The notes below the pieces were generated by a model. It worked only from the letters and a program-made list of their open reading frames with translations, made no database searches and was not told the DNA's origin. This document shows positions 1-6,309 of a stretch of 7,326 nucleotides of DNA, in pieces. Origin of the DNA: Gallionellales bacterium UBA7399 (GTDB lineage: Bacteria; Pseudomonadota; Gammaproteobacteria; Burkholderiales; Gallionellaceae); assembly GCA_002470125.1 (NCBI GenBank), contig DKNB01000002.1, positions 1-7,326 on the forward strand, read 5' to 3'. Position numbers and translations under genes: made by a program. How positions within the stretch are numbered: the first letter of the stretch is position 1; each line of letters begins with the position of its first letter.

Positions 1-129
1 ACTCGTAAGCAAGCAGAAGACATTGCAACAACTAAGATGCCAGATCTGACCGCCGCCGATATGGATGCTGCAGTACGAACCATTGCTGGCAGCGCGCGCA
101 GCATGGGTATTGTTGTGGAGGGCGCATAA
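1..129 (+). CDS. rplK: 50S ribosomal protein L11, C-terminal part (5' end outside window)
   Basis: Frame 1 is open from the window edge to TAA at 127-129 and encodes 42 residues, beginning TRKQAEDIATTKMPDL and ending SARSMGIVVEGA. This is the end of the L11 C-terminal domain, the part that binds the GTPase-associated region of 23S rRNA at the base of the stalk. The conserved GSARSMGI segment before the terminus is intact. E. coli L11 has about 142 residues, so roughly the first 100 lie upstream of the window. The rplA start follows after a single base, and the rplA Shine-Dalgarno sequence lies inside the last codons of this gene, so the two are probably translationally coupled, as in the usual rplK-rplA pair. 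Identification is by remembered family sequence. Confidence 0.96.
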   Translation, partial: TRKQAEDIATTKMPDLTAADMDAAVRTIAGSARSMGIVVEGA

Positions 130-130
130 A

Positions 131-826
131 ATGACACATTGCTCTAAGCGTTATAAAGGCCTGGTTGCCAAGGTTGATCGGAACAAGACCTATCCCATGG
201 ACGAGGCATTGAACTTGGTTAAGGAAACTGCTCAGGCCAAGTTTGATGAGTCTATAGATATAGCGATCAACCTAGGTATTGATGCACGTAAGTCTGATCA
301 GTTGGTGCGGGGTGCCGTGGTATTGCCTAAGGGTACTGGCAAAACAGTGCGTGTTGCCGTTTTTGCTCAGGGCGCCAAGGCTGATGAGGCCAAGGCTGCT
401 GGTGCAGACATTGTTGGCTTTGAAGACCTGGCGGATAGCATTAAGGCCGGCAATATGGACTTCGATGTGGTGATAGCCTCGCCTGATGCCATGCGCATTG
501 TTGGTCAGCTAGGTCAGATCTTGGGCCCTCGTGGGTTGATGCCAAATCCTAAGGTAGGTACGGTCTCTGTTGATGTCGCGGGTGCGGTGAAAAATGCTAA
601 AGCTGGTCAAGTGCAATATCGTACCGATAAGAATGGCGTTGTGCAGTGCACCATTGGGCGTGCATCGTTTGCGCCAGAGGCGTTACGTGAGAATTTGTTG
701 GCACTAATTGATGCCCTAAACAAAGCCCGGCCAACGACCGCCAAGGGTGTTTATTTAAAGAAGGTGTCTATCTCTAGCACCATGGGTGTTGGTATTCGGA
801 TCGAGCAAACTAGCTTTACAGGGTAG
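131..826 (+). CDS. rplA: 50S ribosomal protein L1
   Basis: This gene encodes 231 residues, close to the 234 of E. coli L1. L1 binds 23S rRNA at the mobile L1 stalk, which helps move deacylated tRNA out of the E site; in E. coli free L1 also represses its own operon by binding mRNA near rplK. Visible family signatures are NLGIDARKSDQ (about residues 48-57), VLPKGTGKTVRVAVF (64-78), VVIASPDAM (113-121), the strongly conserved LGPRGLMPNPKVGTV (131-145) and KGVYLKKVSISSTMGVG (205-221). The start is set by ATG at 131 with GGAGGG at 117-122, eight bases upstream. An in-frame upstream start at 65 would add 22 residues that merely read rplK in another frame. The L1 operator expected near rplK lies outside the window. 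The gene ends TAG at 824-826 and is followed by a long non-coding gap, so rplKA may be a separate transcription unit from rplJL-rpoBC. Confidence 0.97.
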   Translation: MTHCSKRYKGLVAKVDRNKTYPMDEALNLVKETAQAKFDESIDIAINLGIDARKSDQLVRGAVVLPKGTGKTVRVAVFAQGAKADEAKAAGADIVGFEDLADSIKAGNMDFDVVIASPDAMRIVGQLGQILGPRGLMPNPKVGTVSVDVAGAVKNAKAGQVQYRTDKNGVVQCTIGRASFAPEALRENLLALIDALNKARPTTAKGVYLKKVSISSTMGVGIRIEQTSFTG

Positions 827-880
827 GCGTGTGCTGGCGGTACCTTTGAGTTCGACAGCGTGTAGTGTGATTGAAAATTA

Positions 881-905
881 GTGACATGATTGATTGTCGT
901 GTCAC
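881..905 (+). other. Stem-loop upstream of the L10 leader fold
   Basis: GTGACATG (881-888) pairs with CGTGTCAC (898-905) over eight positions, seven Watson-Crick and one U-G, around a nine-base loop; A880 and T906 can add one pair. Only TTT follows before AAAA, so it is a poor intrinsic terminator. It could be a weak end for the rplKA transcript, the first hairpin of the rplJ leader, or an operator-like inverted repeat. The pairing is seen directly; its function is unknown. Confidence 0.4.
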
Positions 906-920
906 TTTAAAAGACTTTGA

Positions 921-1059
921 ACTGCTGGTTTTATCGGCAGCTTATCAAAGACCGTAGGCACCCGATAGGGTTTAATGGAGAGGCGTTTGGCAGCAGCAAT
1001 ATTGCCTTTTATGCCACAACACCTACGCAGATAGTGTGCCTGTAGTAACCAGAGGCAGT
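921..1059 (+). promoter_or_regulatory. L10 leader: autoregulatory mRNA structure, probable L10(L12)4 binding site
   Basis: Long-range complementarity builds one extended fold. The base helix pairs 921-924 (ACTG) with 1056-1059 (CAGT) and, after a three-base bulge, 925-930 (CTGGTT) with 1047-1052 (AACCAG). Next come GGCA 936-939 with TGCC 1037-1040 and TATC 943-946 with GATA 1030-1033. A lopsided internal loop follows, with AAAGAC 947-952 facing CA 1028-1029, and then CGTAGG 953-958 pairs with CCTACG 1022-1027. The loop places GA (950-951) opposite GA (1030-1031), which would suit a kink-turn with a slightly different register. Above it sit a hairpin ACCC-GATA-GGGT (960-971) and an arm pairing 985-992 with 1012-1020. 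Position, architecture and the AAAGACCGTAGG / CCTACGCAGA strands fit the known L10 leader family, in which L10 with L12 binds and represses rplJL translation. The pairings are seen directly; the family assignment is from memory. Confidence 0.75.
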
Positions 1060-1108
1060 GTTTTTTATGTTGCCCCTATGGCTGCATGGCATGTTTTTAA
1101 CGATGGAC

Positions 1109-1126
1109 CACAAAGCTTGTTTTGTG
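1109..1126 (+). other. Small hairpin just upstream of rplJ
   Basis: CACAAA (1109-1114) pairs with TTTGTG (1121-1126), and G1115-T1120 can add a wobble pair closing the loop CTTG. It lies between the L10-leader fold and the rplJ ribosome binding site, ending 16 bases before GGAG at 1143. It could act as a spacer or take part in switching access to the start, but no direct pairing with the Shine-Dalgarno sequence was found. Confidence 0.35.
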
Positions 1127-1142
1127 TGCCAATTATGAAGAT

Positions 1143-1146
1143 GGAG
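1143..1146 (+). promoter_or_regulatory. Shine-Dalgarno site that fixes the rplJ start at TTG 1153
   Basis: GGAG at 1143-1146 (within ATGGAGAA) lies six bases before TTG at 1153, the ideal distance. It overlaps ATG 1141 and so cannot serve it. The in-frame ATG codons at 1135 and 1141 have no G-rich sequence at a suitable distance upstream. This favours TTG 1153 as the rplJ start. Confidence 0.7.
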
Positions 1147-1152
1147 AATCGC

Positions 1153-1656
1153 TTGGGTCTTAATCTGCAAGAAAAACAAGCAATAGTGACTGAGGTCAAT
1201 GCACAGGTGACACAGGCTCAGACAATAGTACTGGCAGAGCATCGCGGTATAGGAGTTAGTGACATGACTAAGTTGCGTGCTAATGCCCGTCAGTCTGGAG
1301 TGTACTTTCATGTATTGAAAAATACACTGGCGCGTCGTGCTGTAGTGGGTACCCCATTTGAGGCCCTGGCTGAAAAAATGGTCGGCCCGTTGGTGTACAG
1401 CATAAGCGCTGATCCTGTTGCGGCAGCAAAAATAGTACATGAGTTTGCCAAGACGAACAATAAGCTTGTTATTAAGGCAGGCGCAATGGTTGGTTCTTTG
1501 ATGTCTGCGGAGCAGGTCGCTGTGTTGGCAGCTATTCCAAGTCGAAACGAACTGATTGCACGCTTGATGGCAACCATGAATGCTGCAGCCAGCACATTTG
1601 TGCGTACTTTGGCAGCTGTTCGTGACAAGAAGGAAGCCGAAATGGCCTCCGCTTAG
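1153..1656 (+). CDS. rplJ: 50S ribosomal protein L10 (TTG start)
   Basis: L10 anchors the L7/L12 dimers to the ribosome, forming the stalk base with L11, and is the repressor of its own operon. Read from TTG 1153 the product has 167 residues (E. coli 165) and begins MGLNLQEKQAIVTEV, aligning without gap to the remembered E. coli start MALNLQDKQAIVAEV. Family features include AEHRGIGVSDMTKLRANARQ (28-47), the RNA-contacting segment GVYFHVLKNTLARRAV (49-64), GTPFEAL (66-72), VGPLVYSISADPVAAAK (77-93) and FAKTNNKLVIKAG (98-110). The C-terminal helix, ending TFVRTLAAVRDKKEAE, carries the L12 docking sites and has the same length as in E. coli, which holds two L12 dimers. The ATG codons at 1135 and 1141 would add six or four residues but lack a Shine-Dalgarno sequence; an automatic annotation may choose one of them, or even GTG 1036. 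rplL follows 41 bases downstream in the same operon. Confidence 0.95.
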   Translation: MGLNLQEKQAIVTEVNAQVTQAQTIVLAEHRGIGVSDMTKLRANARQSGVYFHVLKNTLARRAVVGTPFEALAEKMVGPLVYSISADPVAAAKIVHEFAKTNNKLVIKAGAMVGSLMSAEQVAVLAAIPSRNELIARLMATMNAAASTFVRTLAAVRDKKEAEMASA

Positions 1657-1697
1657 CACCGTTATAAAACTTTTGAATTAAATATTAGGAGATCGAC

Positions 1698-2063
1698 ATG
1701 GCTGTTAATAAAGCTGACATTCTGGACACAATTTCACAAATGACCGTGCTTGAGTTGTCTGCATTGATTAAAGAAATGGAAGAGAAGTTTGGCGTGTCTG
1801 CCGCTGCAGTTGCAGTTGCGGCACCCGCTGCCGCCGCCGCTGCCGCTGAGCAAACTGAATTTACCGTGCTGCTGAGCTCTGCTGGCGATAGCAAAGTAAA
1901 CGTGATCAAGGTGGTTCGCGCAATTACTGGCCTTGGACTCAAGGAGGCAAAAGATCTGGTGGATGGTGCGCCAAAACCAGTGAAAGAAGGCGTTAACAAA
2001 GCTGATGCTGATGCCATCTTAAAGCAGCTGATTGAAGCGGGCGCAACTGCTGAAATTAAGTAA
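1698..2063 (+). CDS. rplL: 50S ribosomal protein L7/L12
   Basis: The 121-residue product has the normal size for L7/L12, the multicopy stalk protein that recruits translation factors and stimulates their GTP hydrolysis. The N-terminal dimerisation domain (about 1-33, ending MEEKFGVS) docks on L10. A flexible hinge follows at about 35-50, almost pure alanine with a few valines and one proline. The C-terminal factor-binding domain (about 53-121) contains the diagnostic GLGLKEAKDLVDGAP (78-92) and ends ATAEIK. ATG 1698 is preceded by AGGAG at 1687-1691 with six bases between, stronger than the signals of the neighbouring genes and in keeping with the need for several copies of L12 per L10. The 41-base gap from rplJ is A/T-rich and shows no hairpin worth reporting. 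Confidence 0.98.
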   Translation: MAVNKADILDTISQMTVLELSALIKEMEEKFGVSAAAVAVAAPAAAAAAAEQTEFTVLLSSAGDSKVNVIKVVRAITGLGLKEAKDLVDGAPKPVKEGVNKADADAILKQLIEAGATAEIK

Positions 2064-2075
2064 ATGTCGTATGTG

Positions 2076-2115
2076 CCAAAAGGCTGACGGATATCCGCCA
2101 GCCTTTTGGTGTTTT
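2076..2115 (+). terminator. Terminator-like hairpin between rplL and rpoB, probably partial
   Basis: CCAAAAGGCTG (2076-2086) pairs perfectly with CAGCCTTTTGG (2099-2109). Inside, after one A-C mismatch, CGG (2088-2090) pairs with CCG (2095-2097) around the loop ATAT. The downstream tract is TGTTTTA, a short and interrupted T run. The hairpin starts 12 bases after the rplL stop. In E. coli an attenuator in the same gap lets only part of the transcripts continue into rpoBC. The strong stem with a weak T run fits such a leaky terminator, but the read-through level cannot be told from sequence. Confidence 0.75.
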
Positions 2116-2126
2116 AAGAAGATAGC

Positions 2127-2156
2127 GAACAGCAAACTTTTAGACGTTTTTTGTTC
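2127..2156 (+). other. Second, A/T-rich hairpin between rplL and rpoB
   Basis: GAACAGCAAAC (2127-2137) pairs with GTTTTTTGTTC (2146-2156): nine Watson-Crick pairs, one G-U (2132 with 2151) and one mismatch (2133 with 2150), around an eight-base loop TTTTAGAC. It begins 17 bases after the first hairpin and leaves the rpoB ribosome binding site free. E. coli has an RNase III cleavage site in this gap, so a processing stem is one reading. A chance pairing in an A/T-rich stretch is also possible. Confidence 0.4.
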
Positions 2157-2177
2157 CTTATCTTTTCCCTCGGTCGT

Positions 2178-2181
2178 GGAG
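2178..2181 (+). promoter_or_regulatory. Shine-Dalgarno site of rpoB
   Basis: GGAG at 2178-2181 lies five bases before ATG 2187 and supports that start. An upstream in-frame TTG at 2151 would add 12 residues outside the family pattern; it sits inside the second hairpin and has no ribosome binding site. Confidence 0.75.
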
Positions 2182-2186
2182 ATATC

Positions 2187-5100
2187 ATGAGTTATTCGTT
2201 TACTGAAAAAAAACGTATTCGTAAAAGTTTTGCGAAACGTATTGGCGCCCTGCCGATACCATTTTTACTGTCAACGCAGCTGGAATCCTACAGCGCCTTT
2301 TTGCAGGCTGGCGTACCACCAGAGCAGCGCATTAATGATGGGCTACAGGCGGCGTTTCACTCTATCTTCCCGATTGAAAGTCATAACAAGTATGCACGCC
2401 TTGATTTTGTTAGTTACAACTTGGGCATGCCACCATTTGATGTCAAGGAGTGCCAGCAGCGTGGCTTAACTTACGCATCTCCGATACGTGCGCGTGTACG
2501 CTTGACCCTGTTTGACAAAGAGGCTTCCAAGCCAACCGTTGTGAAAGAGGTTAAGGAGCAAGAGGTGTACATGGGCGAGATACCGCTGATGACGAACACA
2601 GGCTCGTTTGTTATTAATGGCACTGAGCGTGTAATTGTGTCGCAGTTGCATCGCTCACCTGGTGTATTTTTTGAGCATGACCGCGGCAAAACGCACAGCT
2701 CAGGCAAGTTGCTGTTCTCCGCACGCATCATTCCATACCGTGGTTCGTGGTTAGATTTTGAGTTTGACGCTAAAGACTACGTTTATTTCAGAATAGATCG
2801 TCGCCGCAAAATGCCGGTAACAATCCTTTTGAAATCATTGGGATACACAAACGAACATATACTGTCCGCTTTTTTTGAGTTTGACACCTTCCATATTGGC
2901 AAGAAAGGCATCCAGTTCGAAGTGATGCCAGAGCGATTGCGTGGTGAGATGGCACGCTTTGATATTCTGAACAAAGCCGGAAAATTGATTGTACCTGGCG
3001 GCAAGCGCATTACCGTTCGCCACATCCGTGAGATACAAGAGGCGGGTATTGACAAGCTAACCGTGGGAGAAGATTTTCTATTTGAGCGTGTCCTAGCGCA
3101 TAACGTGATAGACAAAGATAGCGGTGAGATTATCGCTACCGCCAATGATGAGGTTAATGAAGTACTTCTGGCCAAGCTGCACGCGGCTGGAGTGAAAAAG
3201 ATTCACACGTTGTATATCAACAATCTTGACCAAGGTGGCTATATTTCACAGACTTTGCGCTCTGATGAAACCACTGACCAGTGGTCGGCACGAGTTGCTA
3301 TTTATCGCATGATCCGTCCAGGCGAGCCGCCGACAGAGGATGCGGTAGAGAATTTATTTAATGGCCTATTCTTCTCTGAGGAGCGATACAACCTGTCAGC
3401 CGTGGGACGTATGAAGTTTAACCGTCGCGTTGGATCGGATGAGCTGACTGGTCCGATCACTTTGTCTAATGAAGATATTGTGGCGGTTATTAGAATAATG
3501 GTTGAGTTAAGAAATGGGCGTGGTGAAATTGATGATATCGACCACTTAGGTAATCGGCGTGTACGTGCTGTGGGTGAGTTAGCTGAAAATCAGTTCCGCA
3601 CTGGGTTGGCACGTGTTGAGCGTGCAGTTAAAGAGCGCTTGGGTCAGGCCGAGGCAGACAATCTGATGCCACATGACCTGATTAACGCGAAGCCAATTTC
3701 TGCAGCAGTCAAGGAGTTCTTTGGCTCTAGTCAGTTGTCGCAATTTATGGATCAAACCAACCCCTTGTCCGAGGTGACGCACAAGCGTCGAATTTCTGCG
3801 CTTGGACCGGGCGGATTGACCCGTGAGCGCGCTGGGTTTGAGGTGCGTGACGTGCATCCGACACACTATGGTCGTCTGTGTCCGATTGAGACGCCAGAGG
3901 GTCCAAATATTGGGTTGATCAACTCCTTGGCGTTGTATGCACGTATTAATAATTATGGATTTATCGAGACACCGTACTGTCAGGTGACCAAGGGTAAGGC
4001 AACCGATGAAGTGAAGTACTTGTCCGCAATCGAGGAGGGTAAATTCACTATTGCCCAGGCCAATGCCGATCTAGATAACAAGGGAAGATTTACTAATGAT
4101 GTAATTTCATCCAGGCAGCACAACGAGTTTGTGTTGGCTTCCCCCGACCAGATTGAGTATATGGATGTGGCGCCCGCCCAGGTGGTATCGGTTGCGGCGG
4201 CATTGATTCCATTCTTGGAGCACGATGACGCGAACAGGGCATTGATGGGTGCCAACATGCAACGTCAGGCTGTGCCGTGTTTACGTGCAGAAAAAGCGTT
4301 GGTTGGAACTGGGATCGAGCGTACTGTGGCCGTCGATTCGGGGACCACCGTGCAAGCATGGCGCGGTGGGCGCATAGACTACGTGGATGCTGGTCGTATT
4401 GTGGTACGCGTCAATGACGACGAGACCACGCACGGCGAGGTCGGTGTCGATATTTATAATTTGACTAAGTACACTCGCTCAAATCAGAACACCAATATTA
4501 ATCAACGCCCGTTGGTGAAGATGGGGGATCTAATTGCACGTGATGACGTGATCGCTGACGGCGCCTCCACGGACATGGGTGAGCTGGCTTTGGGTCAAAA
4601 CGTTTTAGTGGCATTTATGCCATGGAACGGCTACAACTACGAAGACTCGATCTTGATTTCGGAGCGTGTGGTGGCGGAAGATCGCTTCACCTCTATCCAT
4701 ATAGAAGAGCTTACGGTGGTGGCACGTGACACCAAACTTGGGTCGGAGGAGATAACCCGTGATATTCCAAATCTGTCCGAGGGGCAGATGGCACGCCTAG
4801 ATGAGTGTGGCATTGTGCACATTGGCGCGGAAGTGGAGGTGGGTGATGTGCTGGTGGGCAAGGTGACACCCAAAGGCGAAACTCAACTCACCCCGGAAGA
4901 AAAATTACTGCGCGCCATTTTTGGCGAGAAGGCCTCAGATGTTAAGGATACCAGCCTACGTGTGCAGGCCGGTATTTCTGGAACAGTGATTGACGTGCAG
5001 GTGTTTACCAGAGAAGGCTTGCAGCGTGATCAGCGTGCGCAACAGATCATTGATGACGAACTAAGGCGTTACAAAAAAGACTTGGCCGATCAAATGCGCA

Positions 5101-6260
5101 TCGTTGAGGACGACGTCTTCACCCGTTTGGGCAAATTGTTATTGGGCAAAATAGCCAACGGCGGACCAAAGAAGTTAGCCAAGGGCACGAAGTTAACCAA
5201 AGACTACTTGGCTGGCATAGAGCATCACCAATGGTTTGATATACGACTCGGCAAAGAAGATGCCGCCTCTCAGCTGGAGCAGGTTAAGGAGGGGTTAACG
5301 CAGAAACGCGCTGAATTTGATGCGGCGTTTGAATTAAAGAAGCGCAATCTAACTCAAGGTGACGAGCTGCAGGTTGGCGTGCAGAAGATGGTCAAGGTGT
5401 ACGTGGCAGTGAAGCGTCGCTTGCAGCCCGGGGACAAGATGGCCGGCCGTCATGGCAACAAGGGCGTGGTGTCACGTATTGTTCCTGTGGAAGATATGCC
5501 ACACATGGTGGATGGGACGCCAGTCGATATAGTACTAAATCCACTTGGCGTTCCGTCACGTATGAACGTGGGGCAGATACTGGAAACCCATTTGGGCTGG
5601 GCGGCAAAAGGTCTGGGACAAAAAATTGGGAAGATGCTGGAGTCGCAGGCCAAGATTGCAAAAATACGTACATTCCTCGGCAAGATTTATATGCACGACC
5701 AAGCGGCAGAGATCTCCGCATTTAGCGACGACGAGGTGCTTGAGCTATGCCGTAATCTGCGTGATGGTGTGCCCTTCGCTACGCCGGTGTTTGATGGCGC
5801 GGATGAGGATGAGATCAAGGATATGCTGGAGTTGGCAGACTTGCCACGTTCGGGCCAGATTAATCTGGTTGATGGACGCACTGGAGTTGCCTTTGATCGG
5901 CTGGTTACGGTTGGTTACATGCACGTACTGAAGTTGAATCACTTGGTGGACGACAAGATGCACGCGCGATCGACCGGCCCGTACAGCCTGGTGACACAGC
6001 AGCCGTTGGGCGGCAAGGCGCAATTTGGTGGTCAGCGTTTCGGTGAGATGGAGGTGTGGGCACTGGAGGCATACGGTGCAGCATACACGCTACAAGAAAT
6101 GCTTACGGTCAAATCAGATGACGTAGGTGGACGCACAAAGATTTACGAGAGCATTGTTAAGGGTGACCACAAGATTGACGCTGGTATGCCGGAGTCATTC
6201 AATGTGCTAACCAAGGAGATTCGTTCCTTGGGTATTGATGTAGATTTGGTTCGTCATTAG
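2187..6260 (+). CDS. rpoB: DNA-directed RNA polymerase subunit beta
   Basis: The 1357-residue product (E. coli 1342) is intact from MSYSFTEKKRIRKSFAKR to GIDVDLVRH. With beta' it forms the catalytic cleft of RNA polymerase. The beta1 and beta2 lobes occupy roughly residues 20-450, including EVYMGEIPLMT and SQLHRSPGVFFE. The rifampicin pocket starts at GSSQLSQFMDQTNPLSEV (513-530). Residues equivalent to E. coli D516, H526, S531 and I572 are D522, H532, S537 and I578, all in the sensitive state. MPWNGYNYEDSILISE carries E819 and D820 near the active centre, and QPGDKMAGRHGNKG carries lysines 1084 and 1092, equivalent to E. coli K1065 and K1073. The offset from E. coli grows from +6 to +19 because the variable flap-side region holds extra residues including NGGPKKLAKGTKLTK, which I recall as usual in betaproteobacteria. 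The C-terminal clamp anchor (KMHARSTGPYSLVTQQPLGG onward) is complete. Two TAG stops stand in tandem (6258-6263). Confidence 0.99.
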   Translation: MSYSFTEKKRIRKSFAKRIGALPIPFLLSTQLESYSAFLQAGVPPEQRINDGLQAAFHSIFPIESHNKYARLDFVSYNLGMPPFDVKECQQRGLTYASPIRARVRLTLFDKEASKPTVVKEVKEQEVYMGEIPLMTNTGSFVINGTERVIVSQLHRSPGVFFEHDRGKTHSSGKLLFSARIIPYRGSWLDFEFDAKDYVYFRIDRRRKMPVTILLKSLGYTNEHILSAFFEFDTFHIGKKGIQFEVMPERLRGEMARFDILNKAGKLIVPGGKRITVRHIREIQEAGIDKLTVGEDFLFERVLAHNVIDKDSGEIIATANDEVNEVLLAKLHAAGVKKIHTLYINNLDQGGYISQTLRSDETTDQWSARVAIYRMIRPGEPPTEDAVENLFNGLFFSEERYNLSAVGRMKFNRRVGSDELTGPITLSNEDIVAVIRIMVELRNGRGEIDDIDHLGNRRVRAVGELAENQFRTGLARVERAVKERLGQAEADNLMPHDLINAKPISAAVKEFFGSSQLSQFMDQTNPLSEVTHKRRISALGPGGLTRERAGFEVRDVHPTHYGRLCPIETPEGPNIGLINSLALYARINNYGFIETPYCQVTKGKATDEVKYLSAIEEGKFTIAQANADLDNKGRFTNDVISSRQHNEFVLASPDQIEYMDVAPAQVVSVAAALIPFLEHDDANRALMGANMQRQAVPCLRAEKALVGTGIERTVAVDSGTTVQAWRGGRIDYVDAGRIVVRVNDDETTHGEVGVDIYNLTKYTRSNQNTNINQRPLVKMGDLIARDDVIADGASTDMGELALGQNVLVAFMPWNGYNYEDSILISERVVAEDRFTSIHIEELTVVARDTKLGSEEITRDIPNLSEGQMARLDECGIVHIGAEVEVGDVLVGKVTPKGETQLTPEEKLLRAIFGEKASDVKDTSLRVQAGISGTVIDVQVFTREGLQRDQRAQQIIDDELRRYKKDLADQMRIVEDDVFTRLGKLLLGKIANGGPKKLAKGTKLTKDYLAGIEHHQWFDIRLGKEDAASQLEQVKEGLTQKRAEFDAAFELKKRNLTQGDELQVGVQKMVKVYVAVKRRLQPGDKMAGRHGNKGVVSRIVPVEDMPHMVDGTPVDIVLNPLGVPSRMNVGQILETHLGWAAKGLGQKIGKMLESQAKIAKIRTFLGKIYMHDQAAEISAFSDDEVLELCRNLRDGVPFATPVFDGADEDEIKDMLELADLPRSGQINLVDGRTGVAFDRLVTVGYMHVLKLNHLVDDKMHARSTGPYSLVTQQPLGGKAQFGGQRFGEMEVWALEAYGAAYTLQEMLTVKSDDVGGRTKIYESIVKGDHKIDAGMPESFNVLTKEIRSLGIDVDLVRH

Positions 6261-6272
6261 TAGTGGGCATCA

Positions 6273-6287
6273 GTGCGCTGTGCGCAC
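6273..6287 (+). other. GC-rich hairpin in the rpoB-rpoC spacer
   Basis: GTGCGC (6273-6278) pairs perfectly with GCGCAC (6282-6287) around TGT. No T run follows, so it is not an intrinsic terminator. GCA 6267-6269 and TGC 6298-6300 could close a wider stem around it, while CAGTG 6271-6275 with CACTG 6295-6299 offers a competing pairing. It lies in the 60-base non-coding spacer and may affect mRNA stability or isolate rpoC translation from rpoB. Function is not known. Confidence 0.4.
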
Positions 6288-6309
6288 ATCACATCACTGC
6301 CTAATATTT

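Larger units (their letters stand above)
827..1152 (+). promoter_or_regulatory. rplA-rplJ intergenic region / rplJ 5' leader
   Basis: These 326 bases contain no convincing gene. In order they hold an unassigned stretch (827-880), a stem-loop (881-905), the L10-leader fold (921-1059), a small hairpin (1109-1126) and the rplJ ribosome binding site (1143-1146). In E. coli the main promoter for rplJL-rpoBC lies in the equivalent gap, so one is expected here by analogy. I could not find a convincing -35/-10 pair: TTGAAA at 871-876 is a fair -35, but no good -10 sits 16-18 bases downstream. The promoter position is therefore left open. Confidence 0.6.

Noticed and set aside
65..130. Longer rplA start at 65, adding 22 residues
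   Set aside because: The added residues come from an out-of-frame reading of rplK, while ATG 131 has a strong ribosome binding site and gives the normal L1 N-terminus.
846..947. Possible sigma-70 promoter elements for rplJ (TTGAGT 846, TTGAAA 871, TTGAAC 917)
   Set aside because: None has a reasonable -10 hexamer at 16-18 bases spacing. A promoter is expected in this gap from E. coli, but I cannot place it.
1036..1152. Longer rplJ from GTG 1036
   Set aside because: It would begin inside the L10-leader fold, adds 39 residues with no family counterpart, and has no ribosome binding site.
1009..1659. A 216-codon open frame on the minus strand
   Set aside because: It lies wholly opposite the rplJ leader and gene. 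Its translation is rich in cysteine, histidine and serine with no recognisable domain, and the + strand frame is clearly L10.
2151..2186. Longer rpoB from TTG 2151
   Set aside because: The extra 12 residues are not found in the RpoB family as I recall it, and the start lies inside a hairpin without a ribosome binding site.
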